A stretch of 64,000 nucleotides of DNA. Source: Eubacterium barkeri (GTDB lineage: Bacteria; Bacillota; Clostridia; Eubacteriales; Eubacteriaceae). The first letter of the stretch is position 1; each line of letters starts with the position of its first letter. The notes under the pieces are model-generated. The model worked only from the letters and a program-made list of their open reading frames with translations. It did not search any database and was not told where the DNA came from. A program made the translations under genes and the position numbers. The stretch lies in contig NZ_FNOU01000018.1 of NCBI RefSeq assembly GCF_900107125.1, forward strand, positions 1-64,000. The letters are read 5' to 3'. Below are positions 7,261-15,687 of this stretch, piece after piece.

Positions 7261-8903
7261 GATGGATTGGGGATCAATGGCGGGGTCATAAGCGGTGGAT
7301 GGTTTTGTTAATCGTTGGAAATGGGGTTATCGCGCTGACGGCTTTGGCCTTTGCTTTAGGATGCCGATGGGTGATTGACAGTGCGGTGGCGGGGAATCAA
7401 GGCCGCTTTTATGGGGCCGGGGGGTGCCTTTTGGGAATCATCACCCTATATTTATGCCTGCGTCTGGGCTGCAATATCCTGGATGAGGTCCTGCGGGCCA
7501 GGCTGGGGGTGGTGCTTCGCCAGAGACTGCTTCATTGCTTCTATTTAAAGACCTACCCTTCACTGTCGACATTTCATAGTGGGGAGCTGCTGAATCGCCT
7601 GTTTTCTGATGTGACGGTCGTGGTGGATGGCTCGGTGGGTATTCTGCCGACGCTGGTCAATTTAAGTCTTCGGATATTGGGGGCCATTGGGCTGCTTCTT
7701 TGGATGAAGCAGTGGGTCCTTCTAATTTTTTTATTCGGTGGAATGGGCGCAATCAGCGCATTAACCTTCCTCCGCCGACGGTTTAAAGCCCTTCATCAAC
7801 ACGCACAGCAAGCGGAGGGAGAGATGCGGTCTTTTTTCCAGGAAGCATTGGAAAACCGGTTAATGGTGAAGTGTTTTGGGGTCGAGGCGACAATGGAAGG
7901 GGAGGCTGCTGATGTCCAGCGGCTATTTTTAAAAAAGCACCTCAAACGGCGCGGGTTGTCAGTGGCTTCCAGTTCCGCCATGGATGTCCTGTTTAACTAT
8001 AGCTATTGTTTCGCCTTACTGATTGGAGGGGCAGGAATGCTGTGGACCCCCGGGGGTATGAGTTACGGGACCTTGATGGCCATGCTCCAGCTCGTGGGGC
8101 AGATTCAAAACCCCTTTGCCGGTTTATCGGGATTACTGCCGCGCCAATTTGCCATGGTGGCTTCGGCTGAACGATTGATGGCATTATATGCATTACCGGA
8201 TGAAGAAAAAAAGACCCATTTGGATAAGCCAGTGGATTTTGACACAATCGCATTGGAAAAGGTGTGCTTTGGCTACGATCCGGAGACACCGGTACTCAGG
8301 GCGATTGATTTAACCATCCGCATGGGTGAGCGGATTGCTTTACAGGGTGCTTCGGGCGGAGGCAAGACGACCTTGTTTTTACTCCTCATGGGAATTTACG
8401 CACCGGATAATGGGCGGATTTGGATAGAGTGTGGTGATCATTTCAGGACTGGAGGACCATGGACACGGCAATTGTTTGCGTGGGTTCCCCAGGGACACTT
8501 TTTAATGTCCGGGACCTTGAGGGAGAATCTTCGCCTGCTTAATGAAGAGGCGACGGATGATCAGCTGTGGGAATTTCTGGATATCGCTTGCGCCGGGGAT
8601 TTCGTCCGGCAGCTTCCCCAGGGCCTGGATACCGGCGTTGGAGAACGGGGGGTGGGATTATCCGAAGGGCAAATCCAACGGATCGCCATTGCCCGGGCTG
8701 TGGCCAGTCCGGCCCCCATTCTTTTGCTGGATGAGTCAACCAGTGCCTTGGATGTGGATACGGAGGCGGCGGTGCTTCACAATTTAGAAGCGTTGCACCG
8801 GACCTGCATCATCGTGACCCATCGCCCCAGCGCATTAAGGATTTGCAATCGGTATTTTGTATTGAAGCAGGGAAGGCTGGTGGAAAATGGATTGGGAGAA
8901 TGA
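7242..8903 (+). CDS. ABC exporter (fused permease and ATPase)
   Basis: A 553-residue half-transporter. The N-terminal half (about 20-310) contains the hydrophobic segments of an exporter-type transmembrane domain. The C-terminal half is an ATPase with Walker A GASGGGKTT (369-377), signature LSEGQ, and Walker B LLLDESTSALD. There is no N-terminal C39 peptidase domain, so leader removal would depend on the separate S24/S26 peptidase just upstream. It presumably dimerises and exports the modified peptide. It overlaps both neighbours (19 bp and 17 bp). Exporter type is certain; the cargo is inference. Confidence 0.88.
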   Translation: MDKAALGWIGDQWRGHKRWMVLLIVGNGVIALTALAFALGCRWVIDSAVAGNQGRFYGAGGCLLGIITLYLCLRLGCNILDEVLRARLGVVLRQRLLHCFYLKTYPSLSTFHSGELLNRLFSDVTVVVDGSVGILPTLVNLSLRILGAIGLLLWMKQWVLLIFLFGGMGAISALTFLRRRFKALHQHAQQAEGEMRSFFQEALENRLMVKCFGVEATMEGEAADVQRLFLKKHLKRRGLSVASSSAMDVLFNYSYCFALLIGGAGMLWTPGGMSYGTLMAMLQLVGQIQNPFAGLSGLLPRQFAMVASAERLMALYALPDEEKKTHLDKPVDFDTIALEKVCFGYDPETPVLRAIDLTIRMGERIALQGASGGGKTTLFLLLMGIYAPDNGRIWIECGDHFRTGGPWTRQLFAWVPQGHFLMSGTLRENLRLLNEEATDDQLWEFLDIACAGDFVRQLPQGLDTGVGERGVGLSEGQIQRIAIARAVASPAPILLLDESTSALDVDTEAAVLHNLEALHRTCIIVTHRPSALRICNRYFVLKQGRLVENGLGE

Positions 8904-10008
8904 TTGCCTTGAGGATGGACGGGTGCTGATGGCGGTTTTGAAGGCGGCGGTGGATGAAGGACCCCTGCCACCATTTGTGGCTAAGGTGCAGTGGGAAAGG
9001 CTTTATGCCTTGGCCCATTTTCATCGGGTGGCGAATTTGGCATGGTTCGCCATGGAAAAAGCGGCCATCCCGCTGCCGGAGGCCCTGGCCAAGCGCTGGA
9101 AGGAGGAACGGGATCAAGCCATCGTGCGGGAAATCCGCTTTGATGTGGAACGTGAAAAATTGTATGGACGGTTTGATGCGCAGGGAATCGCTTATCTCCC
9201 GTTAAAAGGCATCGTTCTAAAAAAGCTCTATCCCCGGCCCGGGATGCGATGGATGTCGGACCATGATATTTTGTACCAGGGCACCCAGCAGGCGGCGGTG
9301 GTGGCGGTGATGTCGGCATTGGGCTATGAAACCATCAGCCTGGAGGGGAACCATGATGTTTTCCATAAAGCACCCATCTTTAATTTTGAGATGCATAAGG
9401 CCTTGTTCCCCGAATCCAGTCCCTTTGCCGCTTATTGGGCAGATCCTTGGGAAAGACTGGTCCATCCCCATGGAGGCGATGGCTATGCCATGACGGAGAG
9501 GGATTTTTATCTCTATTTTTTAATGCATTTTAAGAAGCATCTGGATGGGGGAGGAAGCGGCATCCGGGGATTGGTGGATTTATACCTGCTGCGTCAAAGA
9601 CCGGTGGATTGGGATCAGATGGAGGCCGTCCTTGAGGCCTTAGGGCTTCGCCATTGGCATCAGGACCTGGTGTCCCTGCTGGATGATGTGATGGCTGGCC
9701 GGCCTTTAAACGCTCAATCTAAGGGCTTGTTTTCCTATATCCTAACCAGCGGAACCTATGGCACCGTGGAGAACCGGATTCGAAATACCTTGATCCAGGG
9801 GGATGCAGCGCAGCCCTTCAGCATCCCCCAAAAGTGTCTGTATGTTTTCCATCGGCTCTTTCCAGATTACGGTTTTATGTGCCTATGGTATCCACCCCTG
9901 AAAGAGCACCCTCTTTTGATGCCCCTGGCTTATGCCAGACGTTTGGCCCGGGGAATTTTAAAAATCAAAAGGTCTTTTTATGAATTCCTGGTGACGATGG
10001 GGCTATGA
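8887..10008 (+). CDS. NTP_transf_5-type nucleotidyltransferase
   Basis: A 373-residue member of the uncharacterised nucleotidyltransferase family. It has the family hallmark K107-G, then LYPRPGMRWM, then the acidic pair S-D125-H-D127 (SDHDILY) that would bind metal and nucleotide. Relatives sit in lasso and other RiPP clusters of Bacillota, where they are linked to phosphate or nucleotide tailoring of the peptide. It is the last gene of the overlapping operon, starting 17 bp before the exporter stop. It ends convergently with a membrane-protein gene on the other strand. The chemistry here is not established. Confidence 0.8.
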   Translation: MDWENDCLEDGRVLMAVLKAAVDEGPLPPFVAKVQWERLYALAHFHRVANLAWFAMEKAAIPLPEALAKRWKEERDQAIVREIRFDVEREKLYGRFDAQGIAYLPLKGIVLKKLYPRPGMRWMSDHDILYQGTQQAAVVAVMSALGYETISLEGNHDVFHKAPIFNFEMHKALFPESSPFAAYWADPWERLVHPHGGDGYAMTERDFYLYFLMHFKKHLDGGGSGIRGLVDLYLLRQRPVDWDQMEAVLEALGLRHWHQDLVSLLDDVMAGRPLNAQSKGLFSYILTSGTYGTVENRIRNTLIQGDAAQPFSIPQKCLYVFHRLFPDYGFMCLWYPPLKEHPLLMPLAYARRLARGILKIKRSFYEFLVTMGL

Positions 10009-10568
10009 CGCAGAATCCCCGTCCCCAGGGCGCCGGGGTGCCCGGAAGAGCTGCCAGGGCAGCCGGCCATGGAGGAAGAGGGCCCGGAGGAACCAGTACA
10101 GGGAAGCCATGAGGACGAAAAGGAACCGGGGGCAGAACCATACGGTGGTGTATTGGGGGCCGAAGGCGGCACCGCGCCCCATGGCCCGGGCCAGACGGCG
10201 GCAGTGGACGAAGACCCCCAGGGTGAACAGGAGGAATAAGAGGCACTGGATGATGAGGTTGGCGGGATGGAAGCCGGCCAGGGTGCCTGCTGTGGTCAGA
10301 CTGCCCTGGGCCGCCAGCAGGATGGTGGAAATGAGCCACTGAAGGAGGGTGATGCTCAGACCGATGACGGGCAGTACCCGGATGAACCCGATCATGACAC
10401 CGCTGCCGACACCCAGGCCGCCGCACCACTGCAAATGGGTGCGGCGACACCACAAGGCCAGGGTGTCCAGGGCCAGGCGGCATCCAGAGGCATGAAATCC
10501 GGGCCAGCCAAGGCTTCGAAGGCCGGTGCCAAGGCCTGATCCGGCAGATCGTAGAGAAGATAGTTCAT
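10003..10568 (-). pseudogene. Small membrane protein gene with apparent frameshift
   Basis: On the minus strand a good start (ATG at 10568 after AAAGGA) gives MNYLLYDLPDQALAPAFEAL, but that frame runs into a stop after about 58 residues. The credible continuation lies in another frame and contains three transmembrane segments (for example VLPVIGLSITLLQW and LLFLLFTLGVFVH). The two frames join plausibly around 10476-10484. I therefore read it as one gene of about 188 codons with a one-base shift, either a real mutation or a sequencing error. The family is not recognised. It ends 6 bp inside the nucleotidyltransferase gene, tail to tail. Confidence 0.5.
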
Positions 10569-10747
10569 GGCAAATCCTTTCAAGGGGTATCATAGGTAGG
10601 GCGTGGAATGGTTTAGTAAAATTTTGAATTTCATTCTAACATAATGGGTAGTAAAAGGCAATTTTCAGGCAGGCGGCGGCTTTAATTTCTGAAGGGATGG
10701 CGAAATGGCGGGAGAATGGATATAATGAAGGAAAAAAGGAGGACCCC

Positions 10748-11653
10748 ATGACCTTACAGCAATTGAAATACGCCATTGCCGTGGCCGATAGTGGCTCCAT
10801 GAACCAGGCGGCGGCCAGACTTTTTATCACCCAGCCCAGTCTGTCCGCCACCATTAAAGAATTAGAGGAAGAAATTGGCGTGTTGCTCTTTCTTCGCTCC
10901 AATCGGGGGATTACGGTGACCACCGAGGGGGAGGAATTTTTGGGCTATGCCCGTCAGGTGGTGGATCAATACAGCTTATTGACAGAGAAGTACACCCTGG
11001 GCCAGCGAAAGGAGAAATTCAGCGTCTCCATGCAGCATTATTCCTTTGCGGTGAAGGCCTTTGTGGAGCTGGTGAAGAAGGTGGGGATGGAGGCCTATGA
11101 ATTTGCCATCCACGAAACCAAGACCTTTGAGGTGATCCAGAATGTGAAACATTTTCGAAGTGAGCTGGGGGTGCTCTACCTCAGCGACTTTAACGAAGCC
11201 GTCATGATGAAGATCCTCCGGGAAAACGGCCTGTCCTTTACACCGCTCTTTACCTGCGGGACCTATGTCTATCTTTGGCGGGAGCATCCCCTGGCTTCCC
11301 AGCCGGTCATTACCATGGCAGAGTTGGAGCCCTATCCTTGTCTGGTTTTTGAGCAGGGACAGCAGAATTCCTTTTATCTCTCAGAGGAAATGAAAAGCAC
11401 CACGGACCACGCCCGGACCATCAAGGCCGACGATCGGGCCACCATGCTCAATCTCATGGTCGGGCTTAACGGCTACACCCTGTGCTCGGGCTTCGTCAGT
11501 GAGGAGCTCAATGGAGACACCTGTATTGCCGTCCCTTTGGCCGAAAGTGAGGAAATGCGCATAGGCATTATCAGCCATCGTGGGGCACCCATCAGCCGTT
11601 TAGGCAGGCTTTTTATCCAGGAGCTTCAAGAATATGCAGCCACCTGGCTATAG
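10748..11653 (+). CDS. LysR-family transcriptional regulator
   Basis: A 301-residue LysR regulator when started at ATG 10748, which has an AAGGAGG site six bases upstream; an earlier Met in frame lacks support. The N-terminus has the winged helix-turn-helix (MTLQQLKYAIAVADSGSMNQ, then AAARLFITQPSLSATIKELE), followed by the effector-binding domain. It lies directly upstream, same direction, of a metQ-type lipoprotein gene, about 100 bp away. Regulation of that gene in response to a sulfur amino acid is plausible but inferred. Length is standard and it looks intact. Confidence 0.9.
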   Translation: MTLQQLKYAIAVADSGSMNQAAARLFITQPSLSATIKELEEEIGVLLFLRSNRGITVTTEGEEFLGYARQVVDQYSLLTEKYTLGQRKEKFSVSMQHYSFAVKAFVELVKKVGMEAYEFAIHETKTFEVIQNVKHFRSELGVLYLSDFNEAVMMKILRENGLSFTPLFTCGTYVYLWREHPLASQPVITMAELEPYPCLVFEQGQQNSFYLSEEMKSTTDHARTIKADDRATMLNLMVGLNGYTLCSGFVSEELNGDTCIAVPLAESEEMRIGIISHRGAPISRLGRLFIQELQEYAATWL

Positions 11654-11711
11654 ATAAAACCTATAACCAGTCATGGATTTCATGTATTAACACCCTTTGT
11701 GTCATTACAGG

Positions 11712-11717
11712 TATAAT
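11712..11717 (+). promoter_or_regulatory. -10 box before the MetQ-like gene
   Basis: A perfect TATAAT lies about 40 bp before the metQ start, but no good -35 box is found 16-18 bp upstream. That fits a promoter needing an activator, and a LysR gene ends just before it. The operator itself cannot be pinned down by eye. Confidence 0.45.
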
Positions 11718-11755
11718 AGGACCTACAAAAATATGTTGAATGAAAGGGAAGCATC

Positions 11756-12580
11756 ATGAAATCACTCAAAAAATGTATTGCACTCGGTTTGGTAGCTGGT
11801 TTAGTCGCTACTGTTTTGGCAGGCTGTGGCGGAGGCAGCACCAGTTCGGATGACAAAACCATCACGGTGGGGGCATCCCCCACACCCCATGCCGAAATAT
11901 TGAAGGTGGCGGAGCCGGTCCTTAAAGAAGCGGGCTACACCCTGGTCATCAAGGAATTTACGGATTATGTGCAGCCTAACCAGGCCCTGTCCAATAAGGA
12001 GCTGGATGCCAACTACTTCCAGCATCAGCCCTATTTGACGGATTACAATGAAAAGAACGGCACCGACCTGGTGTCTGCCGGGGCCATCCACTACGAACCC
12101 CTGGGGATTTACGCCGGTAAAGCCAAGGCCATCGCGGATCTGGCAGATGGTGCCACCATCGCCGTCCCCAATGACACCACCAATGAAGCCCGGGCCTTAC
12201 TCCTTCTGGAAGCCCAGGGACTCATTAAGATTAAGGAAGGGGCTGGACTGGCTGCTACGCCTAAGGATATTGTGGAAAATACTAAAAACCTGAAAATCCA
12301 GGAGCTGGAAGCCGCTCAGCTGGCCCGGTCCCTTGGGGATGTGGACCTGGCCGTCATCAATGGAAATTACGCTCTGGATGCCGATCTTAAGGTAACCGAT
12401 GCCCTGGCCAAGGAAGAAAAGAATTCTGAAGCGGCCAAGACCTACGCCAACATCGTGGCCGTTCGTAAGGGTGAGGAAAACAGTGCCAAGACCAAGGCCC
12501 TTATCGAAGCCCTGAAAAGCGATGCGGTGAAGGATTATATCACCCAGAATTACAGTGGTGCGGTGGTGAGCATCGATTAG
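11756..12580 (+). CDS. metQ: MetQ/NlpA-family substrate-binding lipoprotein
   Basis: A 274-residue NlpA-family lipoprotein. The signal peptide ends in a lipobox (VLAGC), followed by a Gly/Ser linker and the mature start ITVGASPTPHAEIL, the classic MetQ opening. Further family motifs are QHQPYL and VPNDTTNEARALLLLE. It would sit on the outer face of the membrane and bind methionine or a related compound for the MetNI transporter. No metN or metI is next to it, so its partners are elsewhere or it serves as an extra binding protein. A terminator follows immediately. Confidence 0.9.
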   Translation: MKSLKKCIALGLVAGLVATVLAGCGGGSTSSDDKTITVGASPTPHAEILKVAEPVLKEAGYTLVIKEFTDYVQPNQALSNKELDANYFQHQPYLTDYNEKNGTDLVSAGAIHYEPLGIYAGKAKAIADLADGATIAVPNDTTNEARALLLLEAQGLIKIKEGAGLAATPKDIVENTKNLKIQELEAAQLARSLGDVDLAVINGNYALDADLKVTDALAKEEKNSEAAKTYANIVAVRKGEENSAKTKALIEALKSDAVKDYITQNYSGAVVSID

Positions 12581-12594
12581 GACAAGTCTTTATA

Positions 12595-12634
12595 AAAACA
12601 ACCGGATGAGCGATGCTCTCCGGTTGTTTTCTTT
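12595..12634 (+). terminator. Terminator after metQ
   Basis: A perfect 10-bp stem (aacaaccgga / tccggttgtt) is followed by TTTTCTTT. It sits between metQ and the convergent hydrolase gene, and the A-rich left flank could let it act in both directions. Confidence 0.9.
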
Positions 12635-12645
12635 CAAAGTATTCT

Positions 12646-13530
12646 TTAATGCTCGCTGGTGATTGAAATGGTCTGTCCATCACTCACCACTGTCACCGCC
12701 CCCTGTAAATCCGTGCGGTAAAGGCGGTAGGTTTCACCCCGGGCCAGCATCCGTTTGCCGGGAAGGCCGTAGTCATTATCCGCACCAACGGAAATGAGAA
12801 TCGTGTCTAAATTCGGACCACAGGCGGCCAGCCAAGGGTCCGTGGTGGAGGTATCAGAGCCATGGTGAGCGGCCTTGAGGACATCGCAGCTCAGGTCGGT
12901 ACCGGTGGCCAGAATTTCCCGTTCCTCCAGGGCTTCCATATCCCCGGTGAAGAGGAAGGCCTTGTCCCCGTGGGTCATGCGGAGGACGATGGAAGAATTA
13001 TTGATGTCACTGTATTGATCCTGGGCCGGCCCCAGGCAGGTGAATTGGGCATCTCCCAGGGTGAAAGCTTCGCCGACGGCGGGGCGCTTGGTGGGGATAT
13101 TTTTGGCCTGGAGGGCCTTGAGCGTGTTGGTATACACCTTGGAGGTGGCAGCCTGGGGGCTGATGAGTACTTTCTTGATGGGGAAGGCTTCGATGACGGC
13201 CTGGGCACCGCCGATATGGTCGGCGTGGGCGTGGGTGAGGACTAAATAATCCAGCTGGGTGACCCCCAGGGCCCTAAGATCCGTAACGAGCTGGGCCTTG
13301 GTGGGGGTATCCCCAGTATCAATGAGCATGGTGCTGCCGTCACCGGCTTGGATGCAGATGGCATCGCCCTGGCCTACATCCAGCATCGTTACCCGGACCT
13401 CACCGGTGGCTGGTGGGGCAGAAGCGGTTCTCGTATCTAAAAGAGAGCAGCCCCAAAGGGGAAGGCATAGGGTAATCAGAAGGCAGATCAGGAGTAAAAA
13501 GATTCTGGGGTGGCTTGTTCTACCGGCCAT
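12646..13530 (-). CDS. ComEC-C-like metallo-beta-lactamase-fold lipoprotein
   Basis: A 294-residue protein with an N-terminal signal and probable lipobox (LPLWGC), then a metallo-beta-lactamase fold of the ComEC/Rec2 C-terminal type: MLDVGQGDAI, THAHADHIGG (zinc ligands), FTGDMEALEE and AAHHGSDTS. Stand-alone versions of this domain are widespread in Bacillota and are presumed secreted phosphodiesterases or nucleases; a competence role is not implied. Upstream it overlaps a DUF3006 gene, a recurrent partner, so the two form one unit. Confidence 0.87.
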   Translation of the reverse strand: MAGRTSHPRIFLLLICLLITLCLPLWGCSLLDTRTASAPPATGEVRVTMLDVGQGDAICIQAGDGSTMLIDTGDTPTKAQLVTDLRALGVTQLDYLVLTHAHADHIGGAQAVIEAFPIKKVLISPQAATSKVYTNTLKALQAKNIPTKRPAVGEAFTLGDAQFTCLGPAQDQYSDINNSSIVLRMTHGDKAFLFTGDMEALEEREILATGTDLSCDVLKAAHHGSDTSTTDPWLAACGPNLDTILISVGADNDYGLPGKRMLARGETYRLYRTDLQGAVTVVSDGQTISITSEH

Positions 13531-13747
13531 GGGTCACGCTTTCCAGTAAGGCCTGGGCCTCGGCCAAGGCCTGGGCGGTTTTTTCAGTGTCCACCGTAAA
13601 GGTCTGGCCATCGGTGGTCAGCACATCCCCCTCCGCAGCTTCTGGGGGAAGTTGGCCTCTCGGAATGAGGCGTTGTTTATCTCCGGTTTCAAAATCCAGG
13701 AGAATGGCGGTTTCGCCTTCAAAACGGTCTATGGTATAATTGGTCAA
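13520..13747 (-). CDS. DUF3006 domain protein
   Basis: A 75-residue protein matching DUF3006: a small beta-barrel-like pattern starting YTIDRFEGETAILLDFE and containing IPRGQLPPEAAEGDVL. Function is unknown; members sit beside ComEC-C-like metallo-hydrolases, as here, with an 11-bp overlap. Cytoplasmic, no signal. The gene starts next to the DnaA-box-rich region. A TATAAT on the minus strand (13780-13785) could be its -10 box. Confidence 0.85.
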   Translation of the reverse strand: MTNYTIDRFEGETAILLDFETGDKQRLIPRGQLPPEAAEGDVLTTDGQTFTVDTEKTAQALAEAQALLESVTHGR

Positions 13748-13823
13748 ATGAATGGCCCCCTTTCGGATGATGTGTGACTATTATAACGGAAAGGGAAGGG
13801 TGGGGATAGCTTTTTTTAGAATG

Positions 13824-13981
13824 TGTGGAAACTGTGGACAATTTCTGTGGATAATGTGGATAAAATTTAAAAAAATGAGAAAAATCCGGAGGGATTCTGT
13901 TGTTTTATCTGTGTATAAGTCGAGAATTTCTTGTTTTCTGTGGATAAAGTCATTGTGTATCGGAGTACAAATTGTTGATAA
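13824..13981 (+). other. Cluster of DnaA-box-like nonamers
   Basis: Within this AT-rich, gene-free stretch the nonamer TGTGGATAA (reverse complement of the DnaA box TTATCCACA) occurs three times perfectly at 13846-13854, 13855-13863 and 13939-13947. Three copies have one mismatch: 13833-13841 (TGTGGACAA), 13910-13918 (TGTGTATAA) and 13973-13981 (TGTTGATAA). A weaker copy is at 13824. All share one orientation, and two are directly abutted. An A/T-rich tract (13861-13885) follows. No dnaA, dnaN, gyrB or rpmH gene is near, so this is not shown to be oriC; a DnaA-titration or regulatory cluster is the safer reading. Confidence 0.7.
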
Positions 13982-14010
13982 TATCCGAGGTGATAAAGGA
14001 GGTTGACGGA

Positions 14011-14712
14011 ATGAAAAATACAAAAAAGTTGGCGCTGAAGGCTGCTTTTCCCCATACCCTGCCAATTCTGGCCGGTTTTTTATTTCTGGGGATGGCCTAT
14101 GGAATCTATGCCCACTCCCTGGGGTTCTCCTTTGTCTATCCCATGGTGATGGCCCTGACCATTTTTGCAGGGTCTATGGAATTTGTGGCCATGGACTTGC
14201 TCCTGGGGGCCTTTAATCCATTGGGGGCTTTTTTATTGGCTCTGATGGTGAATGCAAGACATTTGTTTTATGGCATTGCCATGCTGGGTAAATATGGGAA
14301 TACGGGAAAGAAGAAGGGATATCTGATCTTTGGGATGTGCGACGAATCCTTCTCCATTAATTGTACGGCGGCCATTCCCCAGGGGGTGGATGCCGGGTGG
14401 TTTATGTTTTTTGTTACGCTTCTCAATCAAATCTATTGGGTGCTGGGGGCCACTCTGGGGGGCCTGATTGGGAACATTATCCCCTTTGATACCCAGGGCC
14501 TGGATTTTGTGATGACGGCCTTATTTATTGTGCTTTTCCTGGAGCAGTGGTTTAAGGACAAGAATCACACCAGTGCCGTCATTGGCATTGTGGTGTCGGT
14601 GGTTACCCTCATTTTGTTAGGGGGGAGTACCTTTATCATCCCAGCCATGGTTTTCATTCTGGCATTGCTCATCTTACTTCGGAGTCGGCTGGATCAGGAG
14701 GTGGAGAAATGA
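14011..14712 (+). CDS. azlC: AzlC-family branched-chain amino acid exporter subunit
   Basis: A 233-residue polytopic membrane protein from ATG 14011, chosen because AAAGGAGG sits just upstream; a longer in-frame start is unsupported. The sequence carries the AzlC landmarks: [23 protein letters not shown], and [11 protein letters not shown]. Together with AzlD it forms a two-part exporter for branched-chain amino acids or analogues. It overlaps azlD by 4 bp (ATGA). The upstream region is the DnaA-box cluster, which must also contain its promoter. Confidence 0.93.
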   Translation: MKNTKKLALKAAFPHTLPILAGFLFLGMAYGIYAHSLGFSFVYPMVMALTIFAGSMEFVAMDLLLGAFNPLGAFLLALMVNARHLFYGIAMLGKYGNTGKKKGYLIFGMCDESFSINCTAAIPQGVDAGWFMFFVTLLNQIYWVLGATLGGLIGNIIPFDTQGLDFVMTALFIVLFLEQWFKDKNHTSAVIGIVVSVVTLILLGGSTFIIPAMVFILALLILLRSRLDQEVEK

Positions 14713-15035
14713 CGGTTACAGAGCAGATTATTACCGTGGCCATGGTGGTTCTGGGCACTTTACTCACCCGGTTTCTGCCCTTTATTCTTTTTCCAGCAGG
14801 GAAGAAAACCCCGAAGATCATTGAGTATTTGGGGAGGGTGCTTCCCGGGGCGGCCCTGGGGCTGCTGGTGGTTTATAGCTACAAGGGGGTTGCCTTTATG
14901 GATCTTTCCCAGGGATTGCCGGTGATCATCGCTTCTGGGGTGGTGGTGGGCCTGCATTTGTGGAAGCGTCAGATGCTTTTATCCATTGCGGCGGGCACCC
15001 TGGTGTATATGGTGCTGGTCCAGATGGTTTTTTAA
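14709..15035 (+). CDS. azlD: AzlD-family exporter subunit
   Basis: A 108-residue protein with three to four hydrophobic segments, typical of AzlD in length and in its opening ([17 protein letters not shown]). It pairs with AzlC for export of branched-chain amino acids. Start overlaps the azlC stop, indicating translational coupling. Intact. Confidence 0.92.
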   Translation: MTVTEQIITVAMVVLGTLLTRFLPFILFPAGKKTPKIIEYLGRVLPGAALGLLVVYSYKGVAFMDLSQGLPVIIASGVVVGLHLWKRQMLLSIAAGTLVYMVLVQMVF

Positions 15036-15117
15036 AGGGCCCATTTAGGTCATTATGGTAAGATAAAAAGAAATTCCCGGAGGATTGCCGGACAAACAGG
15101 AGGATGAAGGAGATCGT

Positions 15118-15639
15118 ATGCTGAAAACAATTGGACCAGAGGATTTTGATGCGGTATATGCCATTATGGAGGAGGCCTTTCCGGTCTCAGAGCGGCGGCC
15201 TTACCACGGCCAGCGTCAGCTTCTGGAGGAGGAGGACTATACCCTCTATGGCTATGAGAAGGGTGGGGAGCTGGCGGCCTTTATGGCCTTGTGGGAGCTG
15301 GAGCCCTTCATCTTTACCGAGCATTTTGCCGTTTCCCCGGCTTTCCGTAATCAGGGCATGGGGGAAACCATCCTGGGGGAAACCTTCAAGGTTCTTCACA
15401 AGCCCTTAATTTTAGAGGTGGAGGAGCCAGAGGTATCTGAAATGGCCAGACGCCGTGTCGGATTTTATGAGCGCAACGGCTTCCACCTCACCGAGGTGGC
15501 CTATGACCAGCCGGTTTTAACCCCCGGTGGAGAGATTGTTCCCCTCCGGGTAATGAGCTGGCCGGAACCCCTGTCCCCAGGGGATTTCCAGGCAGCCCGG
15601 GAGGAATTTTTCCAGAAGGTCTACGGACAGAAAAAATAA
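15118..15639 (+). CDS. GNAT-family N-acetyltransferase
   Basis: A 173-residue GNAT protein. Start is ATG 15118, after AGGAGATCGT; an upstream in-frame start lacks a good site. The acetyl-CoA loop is visible as VSPAFRNQGMGETIL, and the late motif RRVGFYERNGF is typical. The acceptor substrate cannot be told from sequence. It follows azlD in the same direction, 82 bp away, but belongs to no obvious pathway here. Confidence 0.87.
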   Translation: MLKTIGPEDFDAVYAIMEEAFPVSERRPYHGQRQLLEEEDYTLYGYEKGGELAAFMALWELEPFIFTEHFAVSPAFRNQGMGETILGETFKVLHKPLILEVEEPEVSEMARRRVGFYERNGFHLTEVAYDQPVLTPGGEIVPLRVMSWPEPLSPGDFQAAREEFFQKVYGQKK

Positions 15640-15687
15640 GATGAAGGGAAGCGCTTATCCTTAAAGCCCTGCCTGGAAATCATTCCC

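Noticed and set aside
5394-10008. Lasso peptide cluster
   Set aside because: Needs an asparagine-synthetase-like cyclase and a transglutaminase-like protease; neither is in the window, and the peptide lacks the usual lasso core with Gly/Ala/Cys 1 and Asp/Glu at 7-9.
10267-10539. Plus-strand frame within the frameshifted membrane protein
   Set aside because: Ala/Gly/Gln-rich shadow frame without a ribosome site.
12862-13245. Plus-strand open frame opposite the metallo-hydrolase
   Set aside because: Shadow of the real minus-strand gene; composition follows its codons and no ribosome site is present.
13824-13981. Calling the DnaA-box cluster the chromosomal origin oriC
   Set aside because: Flanking genes (DUF3006, azlC) are not origin neighbours, and no dnaA, dnaN, gyrB or rpmH is in view; DUE and DnaA-trio elements could not be confirmed.
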